Below are positions 15,244-22,964 of a DNA stretch of 28,274 bases, one piece after another (the first letter of the stretch is position 1; each line of letters opens with the position of its first letter). A program made the translations under genes and the position numbers. Source of the DNA: Tardiphaga sp. (lineage in GTDB: Bacteria; Pseudomonadota; Alphaproteobacteria; Rhizobiales; Xanthobacteraceae); the NCBI GenBank assembly GCA_014377915.1, contig JACMOT010000607.1, positions 1-28,274 of the forward strand, given 5' to 3'. The notes beneath the pieces are model-generated. The model was not told where the DNA came from. It ran no database searches and saw only the letters and a program-made list of their open reading frames with translations.

Positions 15244-16104
15244 ATGGCTTCAGTCGAGCTTCGACCCATCGATCAGAATAGCCTGCCGGCCGCGCTGGCG
15301 CTGCTGGCGCGCGGATTTCCGGAGCGTACGGAAGCGTTCTGGCGCGCCGGACTTAACAAGATTTTAACCATGAAAGACGTCTCCAGCGCGCGCCCGGCCG
15401 GAGTCATCATCACGTCCGACGCCAAAGACATCGGCATCTTGCTGACGATCCCGAGCGAAAGACCGGACGACGACGGAACCTTGCGCAAGGTGGTCAATCT
15501 CGTCGCCTGGTACGTCGAAGAGTCACACCGCTGGATGGCCGCGCGCATGCTGAAGAAGATCGTCGCGGACGAAGCGACCGTGTTCCTCGACCTGACGCCG
15601 AATCCCGCCGCGGAAATCATCAATCAAAGGCTCGGTTTCGAACGGCTCACCGACGGCTTCCTGATCTATCTGCTTCCCGTCACGGTCTTTCGTCCGCGCC
15701 ATGCCGCGAAAGTTTTGTCGTTCAACGAGGCCGGAGCGCGATTGACGGCGTTCGAGCTCACGACACTGCGGCAGCACCAGGCGCTGGGCTGTGTCGTTGG
15801 CGTTCTGCGTACGGCGAACCGATACTCACCGCTGGTTTTCTCCCGGATGCAACGCCGCGGACTGCCCGGCGCGCGGTTGATTCTCGCCGAGAGCAGGGCC
15901 GCGGTGAGCGACAATCTGTCGGCGATTTCGCGTTTCCTGCTGCGCCGGAAGATGCTGTTCCTGCGAATGGACGTCACAAGGGGTGATTCCGCCGCGGGCA
16001 GCATGGCTTCTCGCTGGAACGAGACCACTTATCGCAAAGGCGGCGGCCAGGCCGGCGACCGGGTCGACTTCACTTACTCGGAATTTGTCTTTTGGGGCAC
16101 ATAA
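15244..16104 (+). CDS. GNAT-like acyltransferase, first gene of the carrier-protein operon
   Basis: A protein of about 286 aa starting MASVELRPIDQNSLPAALAL. A GTG at 15208 with AAGG five bases upstream would add 12 residues and is a real alternative start. The N-terminal half follows the GNAT pattern: a first strand and helix with ARGFPERTEAFW, a central strand GILLTIPSER, a helix with the region AWYVEESHRWMAARMLKK, then VFLDLTPNPAAEIINQRLGF, where the Asn-containing helix precedes the GFERL strand of the acyl-donor site. The C-terminal 130 residues are less clear. GNAT proteins move acyl groups from CoA or a carrier protein to amines. The gene is 25 bases ahead of the acyl carrier protein gene, so an acyl-ACP donor is a natural guess. 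Its acceptor is unknown. Confidence 0.7.
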   Translation: MASVELRPIDQNSLPAALALLARGFPERTEAFWRAGLNKILTMKDVSSARPAGVIITSDAKDIGILLTIPSERPDDDGTLRKVVNLVAWYVEESHRWMAARMLKKIVADEATVFLDLTPNPAAEIINQRLGFERLTDGFLIYLLPVTVFRPRHAAKVLSFNEAGARLTAFELTTLRQHQALGCVVGVLRTANRYSPLVFSRMQRRGLPGARLILAESRAAVSDNLSAISRFLLRRKMLFLRMDVTRGDSAAGSMASRWNETTYRKGGGQAGDRVDFTYSEFVFWGT

Positions 16105-16129
16105 GATGCCGAACGGCACGGAGACCGAC

Positions 16130-16393
16130 ATGACAGACTCATCCGCTATCAGCAGAAGCGATATCGAAGCCGCGATTGTCGATTATTTGCAGGGACGCTT
16201 TCCCATGCTCGGGACTGTCGGCATGCAGACCGAGCTGCTCGGCAGCGGCGCGATCGATTCGCTGGGCTTTCTGGAAGTCGTGACGTTTCTGGAAGAGCGT
16301 TTTGCGATCATCCTCGATGATGACGACTTCGATGCCGCGAATTTGAAGGACGCATCCACCCTCGCTGACCTGGCGGAGCGCAAACTGCGGTGA
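16130..16393 (+). CDS. Acyl carrier protein, 87 aa
   Basis: GGAG six bases upstream supports the ATG at 16130 (MTDSSAISRSDIE); an in-frame ATG at 16106 is less well placed. The protein has the four-helix carrier layout: helix 1 DIEAAIVDYLQGRF, the attachment site GAIDSLGFLEVV with Ser44 for the 4'-phosphopantetheine arm, an acidic segment (AIILDDDDFD), and a final helix (TLADLAERKLR). It is not the fatty-acid ACP: the site reads DSLG and the gene is not next to fabD/fabG/fabF. Its stop overlaps the GTG start of the ligase by four bases, so carrier and ligase are made together. Stand-alone carriers of this kind serve amino-acid or acyl activation in exopolysaccharide and secondary-metabolite loci. 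Confidence 0.92.
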   Translation: MTDSSAISRSDIEAAIVDYLQGRFPMLGTVGMQTELLGSGAIDSLGFLEVVTFLEERFAIILDDDDFDAANLKDASTLADLAERKLR

Positions 16394-17934
16394 CCCATCA
16401 GCCTTATCTTCTGCATCATCTGCTGGACGGCCGCCCGGAAGATCACGATCGCGTGGCGCTGATCGATGGACCGCGTTCGCTCACCTATCGCGAATTGGCA
16501 GATCGCGTCCATGGCTGCGCCGCGGCGCTTCACGCCAGCGGACTGGCGCGCGGCGAGCGCGTCGCGATCGCTCTGCCCAAGAGTCTGGAAGAATGCTGGG
16601 CGATCTTCGGCGCCAGCGAGGCCGCCGGCGTATTCGTCCCCGTCAATGCGCTGCTGAAGCCGCAACAGGTCCGCCATGTGGTGGAAGATTCCGGCGCCAG
16701 CATCATCATCACTTCGCGCGTCATGCTCGATATGATCCGGGAGGCGGTGGCTGGCCTGCCCCTGAAGGCCGTTTTGTGCGCGGAAGATATCGCGGCCACA
16801 CCGGTGCCCGTTCCGGGAACCGGCGCTGCGCGCGACCCATCGCTCGGTGAGGATCTGGCTGCGATCCTGTACACGTCGGGATCGACGGGCAGACCGAAAG
16901 GCGTGATGCTCAGCCACCGTAACCTGCTGGCAGGTTCGCGCATCGTCATCGACTATCTCGGGATCGACAGCGATGATCGCATTCTCTCGATCCTGCCGTT
17001 CAGTTTCGATTATGGCCTCAATCAGTTCCTGACCGCGGTCCAGCAACGCGCGGTGCTGGTGCTGTTCGGCTTTCGCCTTGGCGACGAGATCGTCCGCGCG
17101 TTGCGCGACCACGCCATTACTGGCCTCGCCGGGGTGCCGACGATCTGGGCGATCCTTACCAAGGCCGCGCCGTCCTTCAGCCGCACGCCGCTGCCATCAT
17201 TGCGCTACATCACCAATTCCGGCGGCGCGGTACCATCCGAAACCGTGCGGCGGTTGCGCGCGGTGATTCCGGCGACGCGGATCTTTCTGATGTATGGCCT
17301 CACCGAAGCGTTCCGCTCGACCTACCTGCCGCCGGAGCAGGTCGATCACCGCCCGACCTCGATCGGCCGGGCGATTCCGGAATGCGAGGTTTTCGCGGTG
17401 ACGGCGGAGGGGCGGCGCGCCAGGCCAGGCGAGCCGGGCATCCTGGTGCATCGTGGGCCGACGGTGTCGCTGGGCTACTGGAACCGGCCCGAGGATACCG
17501 CGCGGGTGTTGCGACCGCATCCTTTCATTCCGGCGGCCCAAGGCGGCGAGACGGTGTGCTATTCCGGCGATCTGGTGGTGGAGGATGAGGACGGCTTCTT
17601 CAGCTTCGTCGGCCGCGCCGACGCCATGATCAAATCCTCCGGCTATCGCATCAGCCCGTCGGAGGTCGAGGAGGTGCTGATGGCGACCGGAGCGCTTCGT
17701 CAGGTCGCGGTGATCGGTCTGCCCGATCCGCTGGCGGGGCAGAAGGTTCATGCCGTGGCAATCGCGCGCGAGGCGGTGCCGGATGCCGCCGGAATCCTGC
17801 TCGCCGCCGCCCATCAACTGCCGGCCTTCATGGTGCCGCGCGCGATCGAATTCGTCGACGCGCTGCCGACCACCCCGAACGGGAAGATCGATTATCCCCT
17901 GCTGGCGCAGCAGCGAGGCAAGCATGCCGGTTGA
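16390..17934 (+). CDS. AMP-forming acyl-CoA/acyl-ACP ligase of the exosortase-A-associated type
   Basis: A 514-aa adenylate-forming enzyme with a GTG start that overlaps the carrier stop (GTGA). The ANL motifs are intact: YTSGSTGRPKG at 161-171 (phosphate loop), MYGLTEA (A5), GRADAMIKSSGYRISPSEVE (A8) and TPNGKIDYPLL with catalytic K499. The adenylation domain contains a near-neutral pocket, so the acid it activates cannot be read reliably. In family terms it matches the ligase linked to exosortase A loci (TIGR03098 as I remember it), always beside a decarboxylase and often a carrier protein, as here. It would charge the carrier Ser44-pantetheine via an acyl or aminoacyl adenylate. It overlaps the downstream decarboxylase gene by 11 bases. 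Confidence 0.92.
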   Translation: MTHQPYLLHHLLDGRPEDHDRVALIDGPRSLTYRELADRVHGCAAALHASGLARGERVAIALPKSLEECWAIFGASEAAGVFVPVNALLKPQQVRHVVEDSGASIIITSRVMLDMIREAVAGLPLKAVLCAEDIAATPVPVPGTGAARDPSLGEDLAAILYTSGSTGRPKGVMLSHRNLLAGSRIVIDYLGIDSDDRILSILPFSFDYGLNQFLTAVQQRAVLVLFGFRLGDEIVRALRDHAITGLAGVPTIWAILTKAAPSFSRTPLPSLRYITNSGGAVPSETVRRLRAVIPATRIFLMYGLTEAFRSTYLPPEQVDHRPTSIGRAIPECEVFAVTAEGRRARPGEPGILVHRGPTVSLGYWNRPEDTARVLRPHPFIPAAQGGETVCYSGDLVVEDEDGFFSFVGRADAMIKSSGYRISPSEVEEVLMATGALRQVAVIGLPDPLAGQKVHAVAIAREAVPDAAGILLAAAHQLPAFMVPRAIEFVDALPTTPNGKIDYPLLAQQRGKHAG

Positions 17935-19222
17935 CCTCAAACCGCCGGGTCTGGCCGAAGCGCTGGTGGCCGAGCACTTCACCGTGTCGGGACCGGACCT
18001 GCAACTCGGCGGCATCGCCGTGCGCGAACTGGCGTCACGCTTCGGCACGCCGCTATTCATCTATGATGGCGCCGTCATGCGCCGCGGTTTTCGCGCGCTG
18101 ACCGAAGCGCTGCGCGGCTTCGCGCAGGTCTACTACTCCATCAAGGCCAACCCGGCGCCGGCGGTGATCCGGCTGTTCGCGTCCGAAGGCGCCGGCATCG
18201 AGATCGCCTCGGTCGGCGAATATCGCGCCGCCCGCGCCGCCGATATCCCGGCCGCCAATATCATCTTCGCCGGTCCCGCCAAGCGCGTCAGCGAATTGGA
18301 GGAGGTGATCGCCGGCGGCATCGGCGAAATTCATATCGAGAGCTATGAGGAGATCGGGCGCGTCGCCGCGATCGGCGCGCGGCGCGGCGTCAGTGTGCCG
18401 GCCTCCATTCGTGTCAATCCGGTGGCCGCGGCGCAGGGCGGCGCGATGCGAATGGGGGGCAAGCCGGCGCCGTTCGGCTTCGACGAAGAGGATCTCGCCA
18501 ACGTCGTCGCGGCGGTCCGCGCGCACAAAGCCATCGATTTGCGCGGCGTGCATCTGTTCGCCGGTACGCAGATTCTCGATGCCGGGGTGCTGCTGATCCA
18601 GTGGAAGCACGCGATCGGCGTCGCCGGTCGGGTCGCCGCGCTGGCCGGCATTCCCCTGCGGACGATCGACCTTGGCGGCGGACTGGGCCTTCCATATTTT
18701 GCCGGTGAGAAGCCGCTCGACCTCGCGCAGCTGTCGCGCGGGCTGCCCGATCTGCTCGCGCTGCTGCGCGCCGATCCGCTGATTGCCGGTGCGCGCCTGA
18801 TCGTCGAGCCCGGCCGCTTCCTCGCCGGGCCGGGCGGTATCTATGTCGCGGCCATCAACGCGGTGAAGACGTCGCGCGAGACGCGCTTTCTGGTCACCGA
18901 TGGCGGTATGCACCATCATCTCGCGGCCTCCGGCAATCTTGGCCAGATCATCAAGCGCGACTACCCGATCGTGGCGCCCGCGCATATGGATGCACGCGAA
19001 CGGTCACCAATGACCGTGGTCGGACCGCTCTGCACGCCGCTCGACACGCTGGCACGAAAGGTCGAATTGCCCGAGTTGCGCGCCGACGAACTCGTCGCGG
19101 TTCTGCAGTCGGGGGCCTATGGGCGCAGCGCCAGTCCCGCGGGCTTTCTCAGCCAGCCGGCGGCGGTCGAGATCCTGGTCGAGGACGGGCAGATCGAGAT
19201 CATCCACGGCGGCGCCGAATAG
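17924..19222 (+). CDS. PLP-dependent decarboxylase, exosortase-A-associated type
   Basis: A 432-aa fold-type III PLP enzyme of the diaminopimelate/ornithine decarboxylase family, with GAGG five bases before the ATG at 17924. PLP would bind K74 in YYSIKANP. Other landmarks are HLFAGTQI (about 210-217, an altered version of the usual HxGSQ), the phosphate-binding GGG at 251-253, EPGRFL at 295-300, the substrate-side GPLCTPLD with C370, and SGAYGRS with Tyr399. It matches the decarboxylase that accompanies the ligase in exosortase A loci (TIGR03099 as I remember it). In that setting, and by analogy with BtrK of butirosin synthesis, which decarboxylates an ACP-bound glutamyl group, the substrate may be an aminoacyl-ACP rather than a free amino acid. 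Its 3' end overlaps the convergent acyltransferase gene by 23 bases. Confidence 0.92.
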   Translation: MPVDLKPPGLAEALVAEHFTVSGPDLQLGGIAVRELASRFGTPLFIYDGAVMRRGFRALTEALRGFAQVYYSIKANPAPAVIRLFASEGAGIEIASVGEYRAARAADIPAANIIFAGPAKRVSELEEVIAGGIGEIHIESYEEIGRVAAIGARRGVSVPASIRVNPVAAAQGGAMRMGGKPAPFGFDEEDLANVVAAVRAHKAIDLRGVHLFAGTQILDAGVLLIQWKHAIGVAGRVAALAGIPLRTIDLGGGLGLPYFAGEKPLDLAQLSRGLPDLLALLRADPLIAGARLIVEPGRFLAGPGGIYVAAINAVKTSRETRFLVTDGGMHHHLAASGNLGQIIKRDYPIVAPAHMDARERSPMTVVGPLCTPLDTLARKVELPELRADELVAVLQSGAYGRSASPAGFLSQPAAVEILVEDGQIEIIHGGAE

Positions 19223-20351
19223 AACCGGCGATGCCGCGGATCGATCGCGCCAGTTTCCTCGCGCCCAGGAAGGCGCGCCCGCGCCAGCTCAGCGCGGCGG
19301 TGAAGTCCACCAGCGGCACATCCTGGACGCCGAAGCGTCTTTTGTAGTCATAGGTGCCAACGCTGAAGTCGAAGGATCGCACGCCGTCGGCGTGCAGCGC
19401 CGCCATGCTGCGCTCGATGATCAAGCGTCCAGGCGAGCAGTTCGCCCACGCCTGCCCGACATTGCTGATCCGCAGCATCAGATAGCTGGATTTGACCCGC
19501 AGGCCGAGCAAGGTCGCGACGATCTGGTCGCCGCAGGTCAGCGCCGTGACCACGGCATAGCCGTCGGCCAGACCGCGGGCGATCAGATCGCGGTGGAAAT
19601 CCGAACAGGCTTCGTCGTCCAGCGAATAGTCCTTGCCGAGCTCGTGCATCCGCGCGCTTTGCTGCGCCTCGAGCGCGGTGAAGACATTCAGCGCCGGCTG
19701 CAACTCGTTGATGCGCCGGAATTGCGCGCCATCGTTCTTGCTGAACACACGCCAGCTGCGCTCCAGCTCCTTGCGGACGGTTTTTTCCCGCGAGTAGCGG
19801 TAGGCGTCATAGTCGTCGCCGATCTCGAGCACGTGCCCGGTCAGCGCCGAGGGCTCGGTGCCGGGTAGCGCCGCCAGCGGATTGGCGATGCCTGTGATCG
19901 TCCGCGGCATCTTGCCGAAGCGCACGAGATCGCACCCCTCCGGCAGCCGCGACAGCGCCCCGCGCAGCGCAGACCAGAACGCCCCTGGATCGATGGGATG
20001 GGCGCCTGGAGCGGCTCCCATGATCGGTGCGTTGTAGTCGGCCGATCCGGCAAATTCGACGATGCGCAGGCCAGGTTCGCGGCGGATCGCGAGCGGCAGA
20101 ATGGCCACTATCGCGCGGTGACGATCCGTGACGACGACGATCAGCGGCTCGCCGGAATGTGGTGATGCGGCGTTGCCATACCAGGCGTCGAGCCAGTGCC
20201 GATGCTGAAACGGCGTGATACGCCCGCGAGCCATCTCGTTGCCAAACCGCGCGCAGGCCTCGTTCCAGTCGCGGACCACCTCGACGACAACGCACGACGC
20301 GTCGCGCGTCGTTTGCGCGGCGCCGGTGATGGCTCCGGCGACCTCGGTCAC
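19200..20351 (-). CDS. FemAB/CelD-type GNAT acyltransferase
   Basis: A protein of about 383 aa starting with GTG at 20351, which overlaps the upstream stop as GTGA; the longer frame to 20453 lies inside the neighbouring gene and is rejected. It has the doubled GNAT layout of CelD/BcsL and FemAB-like proteins (Acetyltransf_6): an N-terminal part with PFQHRHWLDAWYGNA and RHRAIVAILPLAIRRE, and a C-terminal part with SREKTVRKELERSWRVF, LIARGLADGYAVVTALTCGD and DGVRSFDFSVGTYDYKRRFG. Relatives transfer acyl or aminoacyl groups to cell-wall or polysaccharide amines, and a FemAB protein is a regular member of exosortase A loci. It ends in a basic tail (RSIRGIAGSIRRRRG). It pairs with the oxygenase gene just upstream and converges on the decarboxylase gene. 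Confidence 0.88.
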   Translation of the reverse strand: MTEVAGAITGAAQTTRDASCVVVEVVRDWNEACARFGNEMARGRITPFQHRHWLDAWYGNAASPHSGEPLIVVVTDRHRAIVAILPLAIRREPGLRIVEFAGSADYNAPIMGAAPGAHPIDPGAFWSALRGALSRLPEGCDLVRFGKMPRTITGIANPLAALPGTEPSALTGHVLEIGDDYDAYRYSREKTVRKELERSWRVFSKNDGAQFRRINELQPALNVFTALEAQQSARMHELGKDYSLDDEACSDFHRDLIARGLADGYAVVTALTCGDQIVATLLGLRVKSSYLMLRISNVGQAWANCSPGRLIIERSMAALHADGVRSFDFSVGTYDYKRRFGVQDVPLVDFTAALSWRGRAFLGARKLARSIRGIAGSIRRRRG

Positions 20352-21292
20352 GAGGCGATGGCTGCCTTGGGAATATCGATGATGGCGCCGAGCCTCGCGC
20401 CGTCGAGCTTGAAATCGACCGACTGCCGGCTGTCGCGTTCGCGGCGAATCCATGAACTGTTTCGAAGCGTCCGCTGCAGCAGGCGCTTGGCGAAGAACGA
20501 CGGCCCCGTCGTCGATCGGCTCCTGGCTTGATAGCCGAATTTGTGACGCAGCAGGCCGTTGGTGAAATTCACCATCTGCAGGCGGCGAATTTCCTCGTCA
20601 GTGTAGGAGATCGTCATGGAGATGTTGACAACGTCGAGATTTTCCACCCGGTGCGGCGCGTTCAGCGGCCAGTGCAGCATCTGTCCCGGCGCCAGGTCGT
20701 AGATCGTGGCGTGGCGGTCGTACCAGTCGGCATAGGGCATATCGACCTCGACGCCGAACAGCGCGATATCCTCGAGGTGATGCGGCGCGACGAAGGGCGG
20801 CTTCGACGGGTAGACATAGACGCGCTTGGTGCCGACCAGCTGGATCAGGCCCTGGCCCGGCAGATCGGAGTGATAATAGACCTGAGCCCTGGGTGACGAG
20901 ATCAGGATGCCGGCGGTGTGTTCAGGGTGGCCGAAATTCGGCACATGGCTTCGGATTTCGTCGAACAGCTCGTTGACCTTGGCGCGGTAGCGCGGATCCA
21001 CGTCGGTGACCTTGCGCAAATTCAGCCACAGCGTGCCGGCGCCAATCGCGTCGATGATCTGGTGACCGCTGAGATTGCCGACTTCGCCCTCGCGCCAGAC
21101 GCGGCGGCTCTCGCGCGACGCGGTCTGGATCAGATTGTAGTGCTCGCGCGGATAGGCCTCGATCAGCGCCGCCAGCGCATCGCGCGAAAATAGTTCGGAC
21201 TTGTCGAGGTTATGCGCGATCTGGATCGGCATCTGGCCCCATAGCAGGCTGTTGGTGTCGTCCCAGTCTTTCAGAATACGATCGCTGGTCAT
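20348..21292 (-). CDS. JmjC/cupin-like 2-oxoglutarate-Fe(II) oxygenase
   Basis: A 314-aa protein with AGGAG six bases before the ATG. The centre forms a double-stranded beta helix of the cupin_8/JmjC type, with an HxD...H iron site: H141 and D143 in YYHSDLPGQ, and H214 in LNAPHRVEN. A conserved GTKRVYVYPS strand and LAPGQMLHWPLNAPH lie between. Such proteins hydroxylate amino acids, peptides or small molecules using 2-oxoglutarate and oxygen. The stop overlaps the start of the FemAB-type gene (GTGA), so the two form a co-translated unit; perhaps it hydroxylates the group that the transferase attaches. A basic C-terminal segment (FFAKRLLQRTLRNSSWIRRE) of unclear role follows the barrel. A 68-codon frame overlapping its start as ATGA (21289-21495) is judged spurious. 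Confidence 0.85.
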   Translation of the reverse strand: MTSDRILKDWDDTNSLLWGQMPIQIAHNLDKSELFSRDALAALIEAYPREHYNLIQTASRESRRVWREGEVGNLSGHQIIDAIGAGTLWLNLRKVTDVDPRYRAKVNELFDEIRSHVPNFGHPEHTAGILISSPRAQVYYHSDLPGQGLIQLVGTKRVYVYPSKPPFVAPHHLEDIALFGVEVDMPYADWYDRHATIYDLAPGQMLHWPLNAPHRVENLDVVNISMTISYTDEEIRRLQMVNFTNGLLRHKFGYQARSRSTTGPSFFAKRLLQRTLRNSSWIRRERDSRQSVDFKLDGARLGAIIDIPKAAIAS

Positions 21293-21499
21293 CCGTCTGC
21301 TCCTAATACTCTGCTCTTGATACAGGCCGAGCTGGCCGCTGCCGAGAGGAGGCGCCCAGTTCCATCAAAGGACGGGTGGCAAGGTACTCCCGTCATACCG
21401 CAATAAAAGGCCTGACTTGAGCGGATCGGCGGAAAACCTGGCACAAGGTTACCGGGCGTGCTCCGGGGCAAAGTTCCGGAGCCGGCGGCGGTCACCGGG

Positions 21500-22933
21500 T
21501 TAACCCATACGCCAGGGGCGCGCGGCGGCGAGGCGAACCAGCTTCTCGCGGACGTCCCCGACGTCCAGGAACCAGCAGGCCAGCAGGTAGATCGCTGCTC
21601 CCAGCGGGATCAGCACCGCCAGCGCCGCCTTGTCCCAATTCTGGAACAATGGGTTAAGCAGCAGGATGACGACGGTCATCAGCACGACCGCCAGCGCGAC
21701 CTTGCCGGCGCGCGCGATCGGAAACGGCAGATGAAAGGCGCTGCGCGCCAGCCATAGCGCGCTCAGCATGCCGATGATCTCGGAGGCGACGCGGCCCCAG
21801 GCGGCGCCCGCAATGCCGAATAGTCCGATCAGCACGAAGGACAGCGCCGTGCCGAGCACCAGCGTGATGACGGTGTTGATCAGATAGAACCGGTTCTGGC
21901 TGGAGAGGAAGAAGCTGATGTGCAGATATTGATGCACGAAGATCTGGAACACGACGGCGAGCGCGATCACCGGCATGATGAGGGCGGCGACCTCGCGAAA
22001 TTCCTCGCCGAGGACCAGATTGCCGATCCGCGGCGCCAGCAGCGCGAAGCCGATGCAACAGGGCAGCGTAATCGCCAATAGCAATTCGAGGCATTTTTCG
22101 AGATGCAGGCGGGTCGCTTCCTTGCCTCCGCTGGCCAGCAGCTTCACGGCGATGGGCACGAAGGCGGCCGAGGCGCTGATCGCCGGGATGATCAGTGCCT
22201 GGCGGACAAGGTCGACGGCCGCGCCATATTGTCCGGCCGCGCCGGCGCCGAACACATAGGCCACCAGAAACCGGTCGGTGGTGCCGGCGAAGGCGAGCAG
22301 GCCGATCGACAGCGTCAGCGGCATGCCCCAGACGATGAAGTAGCGTAGTCGGGCATGGGAAAAGTCGATCTTCGAGGCGCCCCACACCTCGCGCAGGATC
22401 AGCGCCGAACTGGCGAGATAGGCGACGGCGCCGGATATCAGCAAGGATTGTCCGCTGGTGTCGAAATACAGCACGCTGATGCCAAGCAGTGTCACCAGCA
22501 CGGCGCGGGCCAGCGTCGCCAACAATACCTGCTGGCTACGCTGGCGCGCGCGCAGCAATTCGACGCTCAGTTCAAAGAAGCCGACGCTGACCGCCAGCAA
22601 TACACCCGCGGGCACGGCGTGCTGGTCAAAGGTCAGAAACCGGCCGGCGGCCAGAACGATGAAGGGAATCGGAATGCAGATGGTGATGAAGCCCAGCAGC
22701 ACCGTGGCGCGCATGTCGGTGCCATCGGCCTTGGATTCCTGTCGGACGATGGCCTGGCGCAGCCAGGTGAACAGCAGCGTGCCCAGTACAGCGGCCAGCG
22801 CGACGCCGATGATGTAGACGCCATATTCGACCGCGGTCATCCAGCGCGTGAAGATCACGACGTTGAGCAGGCCGAAGGCGGCCGAGGCCGCATTGGCTAC
22901 AAAGTAAATCGATGTTTGCTTGACCAGGGACAA
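21500..22933 (-). CDS. Wzx-type oligosaccharide flippase
   Basis: A 477-aa polytopic membrane protein of the MOP/polysaccharide-transport superfamily. It opens MSLVKQTSIYFVANAASAAF with helix one, then NVVIFTRWMTAVEYGVYI, the region that in this family carries the conserved T(R/W)...EYG signature. I count about twelve to fourteen hydrophobic segments, with basic cytoplasmic loops (LLRARQRSQQV, KLLASGGKEATRLHLEK). Wzx proteins flip lipid-linked repeat units from the cytoplasm to the periplasm for polymerisation. It lies 31 bases downstream of the DUF6492 gene on the same strand, probably co-transcribed, and about 200 bases before the oxygenase gene. The O-antigen ligase/polymerase gene further on is the natural partner. 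No initiating sugar-phosphate transferase is in view. Confidence 0.92.
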   Translation of the reverse strand: MSLVKQTSIYFVANAASAAFGLLNVVIFTRWMTAVEYGVYIIGVALAAVLGTLLFTWLRQAIVRQESKADGTDMRATVLLGFITICIPIPFIVLAAGRFLTFDQHAVPAGVLLAVSVGFFELSVELLRARQRSQQVLLATLARAVLVTLLGISVLYFDTSGQSLLISGAVAYLASSALILREVWGASKIDFSHARLRYFIVWGMPLTLSIGLLAFAGTTDRFLVAYVFGAGAAGQYGAAVDLVRQALIIPAISASAAFVPIAVKLLASGGKEATRLHLEKCLELLLAITLPCCIGFALLAPRIGNLVLGEEFREVAALIMPVIALAVVFQIFVHQYLHISFFLSSQNRFYLINTVITLVLGTALSFVLIGLFGIAGAAWGRVASEIIGMLSALWLARSAFHLPFPIARAGKVALAVVLMTVVILLLNPLFQNWDKAALAVLIPLGAAIYLLACWFLDVGDVREKLVRLAAARPWRMG

Positions 22934-22964
22934 GAGGGATACCTGCGATCAACGTTTCGCCGGC

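Noticed and set aside
21289..21495. 68-codon minus-strand frame whose stop overlaps the oxygenase start as ATGA
   Set aside because: Codon bias is weak, it has no ribosome site of its own and begins right after the flippase stop; the AGGAG it contains serves the oxygenase gene.
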